The notes: a model not told the origin generated them from the letters alone. A DNA stretch of 64,000 nucleotides from JAVBJN01 sp031546985 (GCA_031546985.1 JAVBJN010000024.1:45321-109320), one strand, 5' to 3'; counted from the stretch's first letter, positions 17,448-26,441 are shown. Made by a program: numbers and translations.

Positions 17448-18302
17448 ATGAACAAGCAGCAATTAGCGCAAAAATTTTTAGATGCCGGTTTAGCCGGATT
17501 TTGGAATGAAGCCGCCCCGCATGCCAAAAGCAGCATACGCATAAGCCTGCAACCTTGCGAGGAAAGCGAACTACCGTTGGGGAAATCTAAAATCGGCGGA
17601 TTGCCCGACCTGCCGGAAAATACAGCATGGTTTACCCATGACGGAAAGCCTTTGTCTTTTGTGGCGCAGCTCAACTTTGCAGAAACAAAGCCTTATGATG
17701 CCGAGGGTAAATTGCCCGCCTCAGGGATACTGTATTTTTTCTACGATGCAGACCAGACCTCCTGGGGCTTTGACCCTGCCGATAAAGGCAGCGCTGTTAC
17801 TTATTACGTGCCTGGCGATGCTGAAGTAAAACTAGTGCGCCAGCCAGCGCCGGCAGCGTTGGAAGAGCATACCATCTTTAAACCTGCCATCCTGGATTAT
17901 GCTATAGAGGCCAATGTACCGGATTACTGGAGTGGGCTGCTCGAAGGTGTAAAACTGGATGAGGAAGAGAACGACCGCTATTTGGATCTTAAAGGAGAAA
18001 TATATGGCGAGCCGGCCAATAAACTGCTGGGTCATTCCAATAATATTCAGGGCGCTATGGAGCTGCAGTGCGAACTGGTTACAAATGGCTTATATTGCGG
18101 CAATGAAACGGGATATAAAGACCCTAAAAGACCGTTTCTGGAAAAGAATGCCAGCCAGTGGCAGCTGCTGTTACAGGTAGATACCAACGAGGCTTGCGAT
18201 ATGATATGGGGCGATAGTGGCCGCCTCTATTTCTGGATTAAGGAAGAAGATCTGCAAAACCGGGCCTTTGACCGAAGCTGGACGGTTTTGCAATGTTACT
18301 AA
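17448..18302 (+). CDS. YwqG-like DUF1963 protein
   Basis: The ATG at 17448 (MNKQQLAQKFLDAGLAGF) fits better than the upstream start at 17427. The 284 residues show the YwqG/DUF1963 pattern: SKIGGLPDLPENTAWF, LSFVAQLNFAE, GILYFFYDADQTSWGFDP, LLGHSNNIQGAM, WQLLLQVDTNEACDMIWGDS and GRLYFWIKEEDL. Proteins of this family are cytoplasmic, with a solved fold but no known function. The next gene starts 11 bases downstream and is likely cotranscribed. Confidence 0.85.
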   Translation: MNKQQLAQKFLDAGLAGFWNEAAPHAKSSIRISLQPCEESELPLGKSKIGGLPDLPENTAWFTHDGKPLSFVAQLNFAETKPYDAEGKLPASGILYFFYDADQTSWGFDPADKGSAVTYYVPGDAEVKLVRQPAPAALEEHTIFKPAILDYAIEANVPDYWSGLLEGVKLDEEENDRYLDLKGEIYGEPANKLLGHSNNIQGAMELQCELVTNGLYCGNETGYKDPKRPFLEKNASQWQLLLQVDTNEACDMIWGDSGRLYFWIKEEDLQNRAFDRSWTVLQCY

Positions 18303-18312
18303 AACTGCACCT

Positions 18313-18807
18313 ATGAAATTTGACCCGACCGAATCTTATAGCCAAAGAAACATGGACATTCCTCAGAATCTGGCGCTCCACAAGTTTAAAGAACTGGTGG
18401 TGAACCTGATTACGATAGGATCGGAAGCGGGTACGCAAAAGAGCATTATTGGTCCTATTGGCGCCGTTGCAGATGAAATGGCGGTAGATTTTGACACCTA
18501 TTTTACCCGGTCTTATCCCTTATATGTAGAGTTTGGACTGCTGAATGCCGCCCAGGTAGAGAAGCTCCTGGAGCTGGACCAGTTCTTTAACCAGCACAGC
18601 GGAAGCGCCATGCCCGATTTCTGGAAAGATGACCAACTGGATAAACACCCCGATTGGGCCATAGCCCGTAGTATGGCCAATGCGATTTTAGGCATTCTGA
18701 AACTCGATGATGTGCGCCTGATCTGTACCCACAAAGAAATTTTTGAAAATATGCCCACCGGCCGCAGGTTGGTGGCCGTATCTACCCAAACCAGCCTGGT
18801 GCGGTAG
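18313..18807 (+). CDS. Hypothetical protein downstream of YwqG
   Basis: The 164-residue product starts at the ATG at 18313 (MKFDPTESYSQRN); the longer frame would overlap the ywqG-like gene. It is helical and acidic with no signal peptide or motif I recognise. Operon position with the DUF1963 protein, 11 bases away, suggests a shared context. It ends at a strong terminator. Confidence 0.6.
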   Translation: MKFDPTESYSQRNMDIPQNLALHKFKELVVNLITIGSEAGTQKSIIGPIGAVADEMAVDFDTYFTRSYPLYVEFGLLNAAQVEKLLELDQFFNQHSGSAMPDFWKDDQLDKHPDWAIARSMANAILGILKLDDVRLICTHKEIFENMPTGRRLVAVSTQTSLVR

Positions 18808-18831
18808 TTTTATAAGACAATTTTATAACTG

Positions 18832-18862
18832 GAACCTTCTGCTGGCAGAAGGTTCTTTTTTT
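18832..18862 (+). terminator. Rho-independent terminator
   Basis: GAACCTTCTGC and GCAGAAGGTTC are separated by only two bases, so the closing pair probably opens into a tetraloop. Seven T residues follow. Confidence 0.85.
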
Positions 18863-19534
18863 ACCGGTTATCTCATTAATCCACCACGGATAAGCTTACG
18901 TGATTGTTTTAAACTTTAATGCTTAATATTAATTGCAATTAAAACACTGGAGTTCAGTGTCTTTTTTATAATGGACATATATACCTCTATATACGGTATA
19001 AACACCCGTTATATTTTTGGTATACTCTTGTTATTGTTGTCTTGCTGCTGCTGTAAGCCTTGCCAATCGATTGTTTTGGCTCATCCACTCAATGACTTAT
19101 AAACGACCATCCTATCATTTTATGGTCAGTGTATACACCTTAAATCATAGAAATGATGTACCAATTCGAAATCAATTTATTTGAATTGTAATTAAAATCT
19201 ATATATAATAAAATATATTTACTACCTTTAATCATCCCTGCAAGAAAAGCTATTGGGCCGCCTTGAGCGACCAGTAATTCGTGGCATCAAGGATGCACCA
19301 ACGGAGTCGATATGTAATGACCCGTAACAGAATGGCTTTGAATTTACAACGACAGGCGAAGATACCAAAGACTTAATGGCCTTTACCCGAACGGATCACC
19401 TGGAAAGGGAGAGCAATTTGCCCTGCCTGTGTTCCTGCTCTGGTATGCACAATATGTAACCAAAGGTTTATACCTGGGTTGCCCCTGGTGCGGAATGCGC
19501 CACCCTGTAGACAGTGAACCGACTACCAAAACAA
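18863..19534. other. 672-bp region without an intact gene
   Basis: The left part (about 18890-19220) is strongly AT-rich and contains a weak hairpin with a T run (ACACTG/CAGTGT, 18944-18967). The right part (19230-19510) has coding-like composition but stops in every frame; see the relic entry. The MBL gene start lies at the right edge. Confidence 0.5.
19236..19520 (+). pseudogene. Possible decayed gene relic
   Basis: Two neighbouring stretches read like protein but in different frames. One includes RPVIRGIKDAPTESI, then a stop, then GFEFTTTGEDTKDLMAF. The other continues as NGSPGKGEQFALPVFLLWYA and QYVTKGLYLGCPWCGMRHPV up to the MBL gene. A stop and at least one frameshift would have to be repaired to join them. 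The family is not recognised. Chance cannot be excluded. Confidence 0.25.
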
Positions 19535-20257
19535 ATGAAAAGCATGAAACAGATTTCTGAACAGCTGTACCAGATAAGCCTGGGTGCAGTAAACGTTTTT
19601 GTTATAGAAGACAATGGCCTTACCCTGATCGATACCGGTTTTAAGCACAGCGCCAACAAGATATTTTCGGCCATTACCCAGGCCGGTAAAAATCCGCAGG
19701 ATATCAGGCGTATCATTCTTACCCATTCTCACCCCGACCATGCCGGTAGCGCTGCCGAGATTAAAAAACGCCTTTCCATACCTGTATTTGCACATGCCCG
19801 CGACGCTGCTTTAATAGAAAAAGGTGTAGCAGGCCGCTTGCCCATGAGCGTTTCTCCGGGTATGCTCAACTGGCTTATTTATAACCTGGCCATCCGGAGG
19901 GATGGCAATACCATACCTGCAGTTAAGGTAGATGAGCACCTGGGCGATGGCGATGTGCTTTCGGTAGGCGGAGGGTTAGAGGTGATTCATACGCCAGGCC
20001 ATTCCGCAGGGCATATTTCTTTGTTGCTCCGCAATGAAGGCATATTGCTGGCTGGCGACATTTGTTCTCATTTTGGCTGGCTGGCTTTGAGTACAGTGTA
20101 TGAAGATCGCGCACTGGGTATAAGAAGTATACGCAAAGCCGCGCAGCACGATTTTGATATGGCGGTATTCGGGCATGGCATTACCATGAAACAGGAAGCC
20201 AATAAAAAACTGTTGCACAAATTCGAAGCCAATCTGGTAGCAAGCATACTGGTTTAG
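19535..20257 (+). CDS. Metallo-beta-lactamase-fold hydrolase
   Basis: The 240-residue protein carries the MBL metal site HSHPDHAG (H-x-H-x-D-H, about residues 66-71), a later His in VIHTPGHSAGHIS, the Asp in LLAGDI, and a final His in AVFGHG. That set gives a two-metal hydrolase of the glyoxalase II/MBL type. Possible starts are 19514, 19535 and 19544; 19535 (MKSMKQ) is chosen, as the domain begins directly after it. No signal peptide is seen. The substrate is unknown, probably a thioester or lactone. Confidence 0.85.
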   Translation: MKSMKQISEQLYQISLGAVNVFVIEDNGLTLIDTGFKHSANKIFSAITQAGKNPQDIRRIILTHSHPDHAGSAAEIKKRLSIPVFAHARDAALIEKGVAGRLPMSVSPGMLNWLIYNLAIRRDGNTIPAVKVDEHLGDGDVLSVGGGLEVIHTPGHSAGHISLLLRNEGILLAGDICSHFGWLALSTVYEDRALGIRSIRKAAQHDFDMAVFGHGITMKQEANKKLLHKFEANLVASILV

Positions 20258-20330
20258 CCTGTTGGTACGCACCAGCAATTAAATAAGTTTTCATAACTTA
20301 AACGGTACGCTTATAAACCAACCATTACGC

Positions 20331-21302
20331 ATGAAAATTGGCATTTTAGATGATTACCAGCATGTGGTGAGCAAATTGCGTTGTTTTAGCTTACTCGAAG
20401 GGCTGGATGTAACCGTTTTTCATACAGCAGAAACCGATGTGGCTTTGCTTTCGGCACAATTGCGCCATATGGATGTGCTGGTGCTCACCCGCGAGCGCAC
20501 GGCCATTACCGAAGCATTGCTGGCACAGTTACCCAATCTTAAACTCATTAGCCAAACCGGCAAGATCTCCAACCACCTGGATCTGGCCGCTTGTACAAAA
20601 TATGGTGTAGCGGTGGCCGAAGGGGTAGGATCGCCGGTGGCTCCTGCAGAGCTTACCTGGGCTTTAATCCTAAATGTACTCCGCCAGATGCCCAATGCCA
20701 TAACAGGCATGAAAAATGGCCAGTGGCAGGTAAATATGGGTACATCAGTCTTTGGTAAAACAATTGGCATTTGGGGTTATGGCAAAATAGGGAAGCGCAT
20801 AGCCAACTACGCACACGCTTTTGATGCCCATGTATTGGTTTGGGGCAGCGAGGCTTCGCGGGCGCAGGCGGTAGAAGATGGTTTTGCCAGTGCAGAAAGT
20901 AAAGCAGCATTCTTTGCCCATGCCGATGTGGTAACCCTGCACCTGCGGCTTACCGAAAGTACCAAAGGCATGGTAACCGCGGCCGATCTTGCTTTAATGA
21001 AAACCACCGCAGCGCTCATTAATACGGCCCGGGCAGAGTTGATAGCACCCGGTGCTTTGTTGCAGGCTTTGCAAAATGGGCATCCAGGCTTTGCGGGTGT
21101 AGATGTGTATGAGCAGGAACCGGTTTACGACAGCCATTATCCGTTACTGCAAATGCCCAATGTGGTATGTACGCCACACCTCGGTTATGTAGAAGAAAAC
21201 AGCTACGAGCTTTATTTCGGAAAGGCTTTTGAAAACGTGGTGCACTTTATAAAAGGAAACCCAACACATATAGCCAATCCCGAAGTGCTGCAACCACGTT
21301 AA
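20331..21302 (+). CDS. D-isomer 2-hydroxyacid dehydrogenase
   Basis: This 323-residue enzyme has the NAD-binding fingerprint GIWGYGKIGKRIANYAHAFD (G-x-G-x-x-G), the Arg region VVTLHLRLTESTKGMV, the Glu in VDVYEQEPV, and the catalytic His in CTPHLGYV. It belongs to the group of phosphoglycerate-dehydrogenase-like enzymes that reduce 2-keto acids with NAD(P)H. The exact substrate cannot be told. It converges on the next gene with overlapping stop codons. Confidence 0.85.
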   Translation: MKIGILDDYQHVVSKLRCFSLLEGLDVTVFHTAETDVALLSAQLRHMDVLVLTRERTAITEALLAQLPNLKLISQTGKISNHLDLAACTKYGVAVAEGVGSPVAPAELTWALILNVLRQMPNAITGMKNGQWQVNMGTSVFGKTIGIWGYGKIGKRIANYAHAFDAHVLVWGSEASRAQAVEDGFASAESKAAFFAHADVVTLHLRLTESTKGMVTAADLALMKTTAALINTARAELIAPGALLQALQNGHPGFAGVDVYEQEPVYDSHYPLLQMPNVVCTPHLGYVEENSYELYFGKAFENVVHFIKGNPTHIANPEVLQPR

Positions 21303-22366
21303 GGCAGGTGCGCCGTTTCGGTAAAATGCTGCTTCATATCAGTCCAAATGTCTTGCAGCGAAAGAACAGATTGAATATCAAATACACCTCCTTGCCTGTG
21401 TAAGCCCGATTGCATAATTTTGTGTACACTAATGTAAGCCAGCCGGGCAGTGATTTCGGCTTCCCTGCTGCCTTCTACCGCCATATACCCCAGCATTTTT
21501 CCATCCTGCATGGCTTGTGCCGATAGGCCAAATACTTCTTTTCCCATTAGCGGATGTGCAAAAGCCTTGATGGCCGCTTGCCGTACGCGGGCATACTTTA
21601 ATAGTTTGGTGATGCCCAGCCTGGCCGCTATATGCAGCAATGCCGATAGCCAGCTACGGTCAAAGGTGAGGCCTGTTGAAAACGTATGGCCCGGGTACGT
21701 CATTGGCAAAGTATGCTGGTCAGAGAAGTTGAACCGGTAGGTGTTGCGCAAACCAAATGCTGCTGTAAAAGGTGCAGGTGTCTTGCCCTGGTAAGCCTTT
21801 ATACGCTTTCCGTTGCTGTAAAAATCATTGGCCAGGTTGTCGAGGGTCCATTCAATAGCAGCTTTGCCATGTTGCTCGCCCAGGCCCAGTAAAATGCCGG
21901 TATGAAAATGATCGGCCTCAGGGTGCCGCCGTATCATTTCTTTGGTCATCAGGTTGCTTAAGCCGGGGCACAAGCCTAAGCTCGTAAGCACAAATGCATT
22001 GTTCTGTTGGGCTGCGGTGTTTAAACTTTGCAATGCGGTAATAAAACTGCTCTGCGCGGTTATGTCAAAATAGACTTTGGATTGGGCTATACAGTACCGA
22101 ACAAACTGGTCGTTGGGCTGGTCGAGACAAACCACAATCACATCGTGCGCGTTTACCAGCTTGTAGTGCTCTACTGTGGGTTGATAGAGGTCGAATGAGG
22201 CGCCCAGCGTTTGGTAACCCGTTTTTTGGGCAGCTTGCCGGGCTTTGGTTTCGCTTCTTCCGGCAAGGGTAATGGCGTATTGTTGCGTTTCGGCAAGGAG
22301 CTGTGCCATTTGCAATCCTACTTGTCCGTAGCCTCCAATAATGAGCAGTGAAACTTTGTTTTGCAT
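21299..22366 (-). CDS. Saccharopine dehydrogenase-like NAD(P)-binding protein
   Basis: The 355-residue product starts at ATG 22366 (MQNKVSLLIIGGYGQVGLQM), directly before the Rossmann G-G-x-G-x-V-G motif; the earlier start at 22405 adds an unneeded 13 residues. SLGLCPGLSNLMTKEMIRRH and the C-terminal region resemble the saccharopine dehydrogenase N-terminal-domain family, many members of which are of unknown substrate. The stop overlaps that of the convergent dehydrogenase gene. Cytoplasmic. Confidence 0.75.
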   Translation of the reverse strand: MQNKVSLLIIGGYGQVGLQMAQLLAETQQYAITLAGRSETKARQAAQKTGYQTLGASFDLYQPTVEHYKLVNAHDVIVVCLDQPNDQFVRYCIAQSKVYFDITAQSSFITALQSLNTAAQQNNAFVLTSLGLCPGLSNLMTKEMIRRHPEADHFHTGILLGLGEQHGKAAIEWTLDNLANDFYSNGKRIKAYQGKTPAPFTAAFGLRNTYRFNFSDQHTLPMTYPGHTFSTGLTFDRSWLSALLHIAARLGITKLLKYARVRQAAIKAFAHPLMGKEVFGLSAQAMQDGKMLGYMAVEGSREAEITARLAYISVHKIMQSGLHRQGGVFDIQSVLSLQDIWTDMKQHFTETAHLP

Positions 22367-22559
22367 ATAGGCATGATTTTGCCCTGCAAAGCTGGTCTTT
22401 ACCAACCGTTAAAGTGTTATACAATTACAGGCTGGAGTTATGTTATTTGGGGTAATGAAGCAAATTGGACAGTATTGCAGCTGGACCCAATGCTTTTGTA
22501 CAAACTGGATGAACCGGCCTAATGGTTTTTAACTCAATTTTGTTCTTTAAAACAAGTCT

Positions 22560-23300
22560 ATGTCTTCTATTCATGAACCCGGTATTATAAGAGAAAACAT
22601 ACGTATTGTACAACAACGGATAGCCAATGCCTGTGCTGCCAGCAACCGTAATGCCAACGAAGTACAATTGCTGCTTGCGACCAAAACGGTTCCTGCCGAT
22701 CGTATTCGTGTGGCAGTAGAAGCGGGCGAGCGGCTAACCGGGGAGAATAAGGTGCAGGAACTGCGCGATAAAGCGGAAGGGCTTGCCGGACTGCAAATAG
22801 AAAGACATTTTATAGGTCACCTGCAAAGCAATAAGATCAAAGAGGTGCTCAAATATGTAAGCTGCATCCAGTCTATAGACAGGTTGAGCATTGCCGCCGA
22901 GCTGGATAGAAAGTTACAGGCCGAAGGGCGCAGTCTGGATATTTATGTGCAGGTAAACACCTCTGCCGAAGACAGCAAATTTGGTTTGCCGCCAGAAGAG
23001 ACGATTGCTTTTGTTCTGGCACTAAGATCCTTTCACAGTCTGCAATTGAAAGGGTTAATGACCATTGGTTTGCTCGATGCTGATCCGCAAAGAATGCGGC
23101 CATCGTTGCAGTTGCTGCGCAAGCTTCGTGATGAATTGCTGCAGCAAACTGGCATAGCCACACCGCTGGGCTTATCTATGGGTATGTCTGGCGATCTGGA
23201 GCTGGCCATTGCCGAAGGCGCTACCATGGTGCGGGTAGGCTCGGCCGTTTTTGGCAACAGGCTGGTAGGCAAGGAGGTTTGGAATGAGCAGGCGCTGTAA
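22560..23300 (+). CDS. yggS: YggS/PLPBP pyridoxal phosphate homeostasis protein
   Basis: This 246-residue protein has the full YggS pattern: PLP-lysine in LLATKTVPADRI (Lys42), GENKVQELRDK, RHFIGHLQSNKIKEV, VNTSAEDSKFG, GLMTIGLLD, LSMGMSGDLELAIAEGATMV and RVGSAVFGNR. YggS binds PLP without catalysis and keeps free PLP and amino-acid pools balanced. Family length is normal. It stands alone, with a terminator after it. Confidence 0.95.
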   Translation: MSSIHEPGIIRENIRIVQQRIANACAASNRNANEVQLLLATKTVPADRIRVAVEAGERLTGENKVQELRDKAEGLAGLQIERHFIGHLQSNKIKEVLKYVSCIQSIDRLSIAAELDRKLQAEGRSLDIYVQVNTSAEDSKFGLPPEETIAFVLALRSFHSLQLKGLMTIGLLDADPQRMRPSLQLLRKLRDELLQQTGIATPLGLSMGMSGDLELAIAEGATMVRVGSAVFGNRLVGKEVWNEQAL

Positions 23301-23312
23301 CGAGTAAAACAA

Positions 23313-23340
23313 AAGCCGCCCCGTATACCCGGAGCGGCTT
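23313..23340. terminator. Hairpin terminator between convergent genes
   Basis: AAGCCGCCCC pairs with GGAGCGGCTT (one mismatch) over an 8-nt loop. It lies between yggS and the minus-strand QorB-like gene. Confidence 0.7.
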
Positions 23341-23347
23341 ATGATAT

Positions 23348-24220
23348 TTACAGCTGGTAGGCTTGTTTAAGATAATCTTTGAGGCTTTTGGGCGCACGTC
23401 CGAGTAAGCGCTCCATTGTAGCATCGGGAAAATTAAACTCGCCCTGCGCAATAGCCAGGCAAAAAGCCAGTGTACCCTGAATGCCTTCTTCGGGCACGCC
23501 CGCTTGTTGCAGTTGTTGGGTAAATACCGCAGGGTCGGGAGAAATGTATGCAACCGTTTTACCAGACAGTTCACTCAGCATACCTGCAATATCGCTCATG
23601 TTATAAGCCACACTACCAGCAATTTCGTAGGTTTTGTTTTCATGCCCTTCGCCTGTTAATACAGCCGCGCCAGCCGCAGCCATATCGTTGCGGGTGGCAA
23701 AAGATACCTTACCCTCTCCTGCAGGCAGCCAAATGCCTGTTTCCAGCACTTTATCGCCCATGAACATAGGCATCACATCTGCGTAGAGCGAATGTTTCAG
23801 AATGGTGTAGGTCAATCCGGATGCAAGAATGAGCTGCTCGGTTTTAATGTGTGCGGCGGCCACAAACGCGATAGGCGTGCTGCCATCATCTGTTTTCCTT
23901 TGAAAACTGGTATAAATAATGTGTTTTACACCAGCGGCGGTAGCGGCTTTTACCACATTTTCCTGCTGGGGCAGGCGGTTCATTACATCGCTGCTTGATA
24001 CGAAGTACAATTTGTCTACACCTTCAAACGCTTTTACCAACGAATCGTAGTTATCGTAATCTCCGGTAACAAGCGTCACGCCTTTGGCTGCGAGATCTTC
24101 GGCTTTAGCCGGGTTTCTAACCAATGCGAAGAGGTTGGCGGGGTCAACCGTTTTTAATAATTCGAGAAGGGCGGCTTTGCCCAAATGTCCGGTAGCACCG
24201 GTAACCATAATTTTATGCAT
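23348..24220 (-). CDS. QorB-like NAD(P)H-binding quinone oxidoreductase
   Basis: The 290 residues start with the atypical SDR motif TGATGHLG and continue FALVRNPAKAEDLAAKGVTL, VTGDYDNYDSL, FVSSSDVMNRLPQQENVVKA, following the NmrA/QorB pattern of NAD(P)H:quinone oxidoreductase 2. The active-site Tyr of classical SDRs is absent, as in the family. With the DoxX gene 17 bases upstream and an HxlR regulator divergent, the module probably answers quinone or electrophile stress. Confidence 0.85.
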   Translation of the reverse strand: MHKIMVTGATGHLGKAALLELLKTVDPANLFALVRNPAKAEDLAAKGVTLVTGDYDNYDSLVKAFEGVDKLYFVSSSDVMNRLPQQENVVKAATAAGVKHIIYTSFQRKTDDGSTPIAFVAAAHIKTEQLILASGLTYTILKHSLYADVMPMFMGDKVLETGIWLPAGEGKVSFATRNDMAAAGAAVLTGEGHENKTYEIAGSVAYNMSDIAGMLSELSGKTVAYISPDPAVFTQQLQQAGVPEEGIQGTLAFCLAIAQGEFNFPDATMERLLGRAPKSLKDYLKQAYQL

Positions 24221-24237
24221 AAGCTGAACTGTTTTTA

Positions 24238-24606
24238 TTAAGCGTTAGATAATGCGGGTGCAGGTAAAAAAGCAGTGTGGTCGCGGAGAAACATAGCCAC
24301 CCAAACCAAAATTAAGGGTATTGCCGCATTCATCAGCGGGCCGTTATGCGATAATTCGGTAGCCATAGCGCCGGCAAAATAGCAGGTAAGCAGCAAGAAG
24401 CCAATCTTCATGGTTTTGGGAATAAAAAACAGGATGGCAAACCCAATTTCCATAGCAGCCAGGATGTTGAGATAATCTATTACACCAACTTTGGTAAGCG
24501 TTTCTACCACTTCTGCGCTGCGGGTAAGTTTCATAACACCACTCATGATCACCATCAATCCGGCGATGGCGGTGAGTACATTGGTTGCAATTTTCTTTGT
24601 TTTCAT
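24238..24606 (-). CDS. DoxX-family membrane protein
   Basis: This 122-residue protein has four membrane helices in the DoxX order: TNVLTAIAGLMVIMSGVMKL, YLNILAAMEIGFAILFFI, IGFLLLTCYFAGAMATELSH and a last one through LILVWVAMFL. DoxX-like proteins are often found with oxidoreductases in redox-stress responses. It is first in a two-gene operon with the QorB-like enzyme, facing an HxlR regulator. Confidence 0.85.
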   Translation of the reverse strand: MKTKKIATNVLTAIAGLMVIMSGVMKLTRSAEVVETLTKVGVIDYLNILAAMEIGFAILFFIPKTMKIGFLLLTCYFAGAMATELSHNGPLMNAAIPLILVWVAMFLRDHTAFLPAPALSNA

Positions 24607-24623
24607 TGTTTGTTTTTGTTTTG

Positions 24624-24650
24624 CAAAGTTACCTACCTTTGCTTACCAAA
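24624..24650 (-). promoter_or_regulatory. Promoter of the DoxX-QorB operon
   Basis: On the minus strand TTTG (24650-24647), 15 bases, then TAACTTTG (24631-24624), a full TAnnTTTG match. Copies of the GGTAAG/GGTTAG motif overlap it, so the HxlR protein could block it. Confidence 0.5.
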
Positions 24651-24668
24651 GGTTAGTACTATACAAAA

Positions 24669-24682
24669 GGTAAGCGCTTACC
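24669..24682. promoter_or_regulatory. 14-bp perfect palindrome, probable HxlR operator
   Basis: GGTAAGCGCTTACC is a perfect palindrome in the 101-bp divergent region. Related half-sites lie nearby: GCTTACC at 24641-24647 and AAGGTTAG twice. The position between a regulator and its presumed target promoter supports an operator. Confidence 0.55.
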
Positions 24683-24707
24683 TCAAGGTTAGTTAAACCA
24701 TTACAGT

Positions 24708-25106
24708 ATGGAAACAACAGAAAAATTGAAAGTGCCCTCGGGTCATACCTCTGCACAGTGCAATGGCAAATTGGGTGCGGTGGGCGACGCGCTGTATGCT
24801 ATTGGCGGTAAATGGAAGCTGCGCATCATCATCGCTTTGTCGGAAGGGGATATGCGTTTTAACGAACTGCAACGTGCGGTAGAAGGTATATCTGCCAAAG
24901 TGCTGTCTAACGAACTGAAGGAGCTGGAGCTGAACGGTTTTGTAAAGCGTACGGTACATACCGGCATGCCGGTGGTGGTAGAATATGGCATTACCGCATA
25001 CAGTGGCACCTTATCTAAGGTGATGGTGGCACTGAGCGAGTGGGGCGAGATGCACCGCAAAAAGATTATGCAAGGCGGCCTGGTGCCTTTAACAGAGGCT
25101 GGTTAA
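24708..25106 (+). CDS. HxlR-family redox-type regulator
   Basis: The 132 residues show a clear HxlR domain: CNGKLGAVGDALYAIGGKWK, LRIIIALSEGDMRFNELQRA, GISAKVLSNELKELELNGFV and a wing ending in VVEYGITAYSGTL. The single N-terminal Cys18 is where YodB/QorR-type members sense quinones or diamide by thiol chemistry. It is divergent from DoxX and the QorB-like enzyme, its likely targets, with a 14-bp palindrome between. Its stop overlaps the convergent GNAT gene by four bases. Confidence 0.9.
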   Translation: METTEKLKVPSGHTSAQCNGKLGAVGDALYAIGGKWKLRIIIALSEGDMRFNELQRAVEGISAKVLSNELKELELNGFVKRTVHTGMPVVVEYGITAYSGTLSKVMVALSEWGEMHRKKIMQGGLVPLTEAG

Positions 25107-25573
25107 GCGCCAGGCAACAATTGCTTCTGCATGCACACGCTGCTTGCTACACCAATATACTGGCCGTAATTGGGTATGCGCCCATAGCCCGATTTGGTGT
25201 ACAGGCCAATGGCTTCGGGCATTTTGAGCCCCGTTTCCAATACAAACGAAGTGTAGCCCAGTCCGGCCGCCCAGTTTTCCAGCTCCTTTAGCAGTGCGGG
25301 CGCGGCTCCTTGTCCGCGAAATTCGGGCAGCACATACATCCTTTTCAATTCTGCAATGGTGCCTTCGTATGGCTTAAAAGCACCGCATCCCACAGCCTGG
25401 TTTGCGATATAGGCTACCGCTACTTTTTTAATAGCATCTACCTTATTGTATTGGGCAAAAAAGGCATGGTCTTCGCCATCGCGTATGCGCAGATCGGCAT
25501 CCAGTAATGCTACCAGCTTTCTGAAATCTTCGTTGCCGGAATCGGTGCGTATGAGGTGAATAGGGACTTTCAT
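25103..25573 (-). CDS. GNAT N-acetyltransferase
   Basis: The 156-residue protein shows the GNAT core: GCGAFKPYEGTIAELKRMYV, then the acetyl-CoA loop LPEFRGQGAAPALLKELENW (R-G-Q-G-A), then GYTSFVLETGLKMPEAIGLY and YTKSGYGRI. The layout matches YybD/PaiA-like acetyltransferases annotated only as GNAT. The substrate amine is unknown. It is convergent with the HxlR gene. Confidence 0.9.
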   Translation of the reverse strand: MKVPIHLIRTDSGNEDFRKLVALLDADLRIRDGEDHAFFAQYNKVDAIKKVAVAYIANQAVGCGAFKPYEGTIAELKRMYVLPEFRGQGAAPALLKELENWAAGLGYTSFVLETGLKMPEAIGLYTKSGYGRIPNYGQYIGVASSVCMQKQLLPGA

Positions 25574-25679
25574 GTTGTAAAGAAAAACAATCTTTGCTAT
25601 ACGGCTTAATGCTGCTATTTTGAGATACCGAATGAAATAAAAAAACGATCTCCATACCTCAACTATTCAAACGCTGCAT

Positions 25680-26312
25680 ATGGACAGAACACAACAAGCG
25701 GTTAGTATATTCGACAAGAATGCGGAGGCTTACCAGGAAAGGTTTATGACCTTTGACCTGTACCACGATACGTTTGACACCTTCTGCCAGTATATAGGCA
25801 AGCCGGATGCTTCTATCGTGGATGCGTCATGTGGCCCTGGTAATATTACCCGCTACCTCCTGGACCATCATCCGGGGTTTAACATCCTGGGTACCGATTT
25901 ATCGCCCAATATGCTGCGGCTGGCGGCCAGCAACAATCCTACCGCTGCTTTTAAGCAAATGGATACCCGCCATATTCTTTTGCTGAATAGCCGTTACGAT
26001 GGCATTATATGTGGTTTTGGATTGCCTTATTTGTCTAAAGAAGAAGCCCTGCTGTTTATACACGATGCTGCTGCCCTGTTGCAGCCCAAAGGTGTACTCT
26101 ACCTCAGCACGATGGAAAAAAATTATGCTTTATCGGGTATCGAAAAAGCCAGCACTGGCGAAGAAGTGTACATGTATTACCACGAATCGGGTTACCTGGA
26201 GCAGGCGTTGGAAGCAAACGGGTTAACGGTGGTTATGGTACAACGCAAAGATTTTCCGGGCAAGGATGGGGAGAACATTATAGACCTTATCCTTATTGCG
26301 CAGAAGCAATAA
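25680..26312 (+). CDS. Class I SAM-dependent methyltransferase
   Basis: The 210-residue enzyme has motif I VDASCGPGNITRYLL, the acidic residue after beta 2 in ILGTDLSPNMLRLAA, and motif III-like LLQPKGVLYLSTMEKNY. The N-terminal YQERFMTFDLYHDTFDTF is helical. These are features of small-molecule methyltransferases of the Methyltransf_25 type. The substrate cannot be told. Monocistronic. Confidence 0.85.
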   Translation: MDRTQQAVSIFDKNAEAYQERFMTFDLYHDTFDTFCQYIGKPDASIVDASCGPGNITRYLLDHHPGFNILGTDLSPNMLRLAASNNPTAAFKQMDTRHILLLNSRYDGIICGFGLPYLSKEEALLFIHDAAALLQPKGVLYLSTMEKNYALSGIEKASTGEEVYMYYHESGYLEQALEANGLTVVMVQRKDFPGKDGENIIDLILIAQKQ

Positions 26313-26441
26313 AAAATAAAACTGCAACGCCAGAGGTCATCTACTTTGAGGGCTTTCCGATTTGCATGAGATACACTGTCTGCACATCACAGACCCACGA
26401 TAGCAACACTAACCTTACTTCAACTCATTCTTTACCTTCTA

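Noticed and set aside
24708..25106. Four-base stop overlap between HxlR and GNAT genes as a regulatory overlap
   Set aside because: Short convergent overlaps are common; nothing suggests function.
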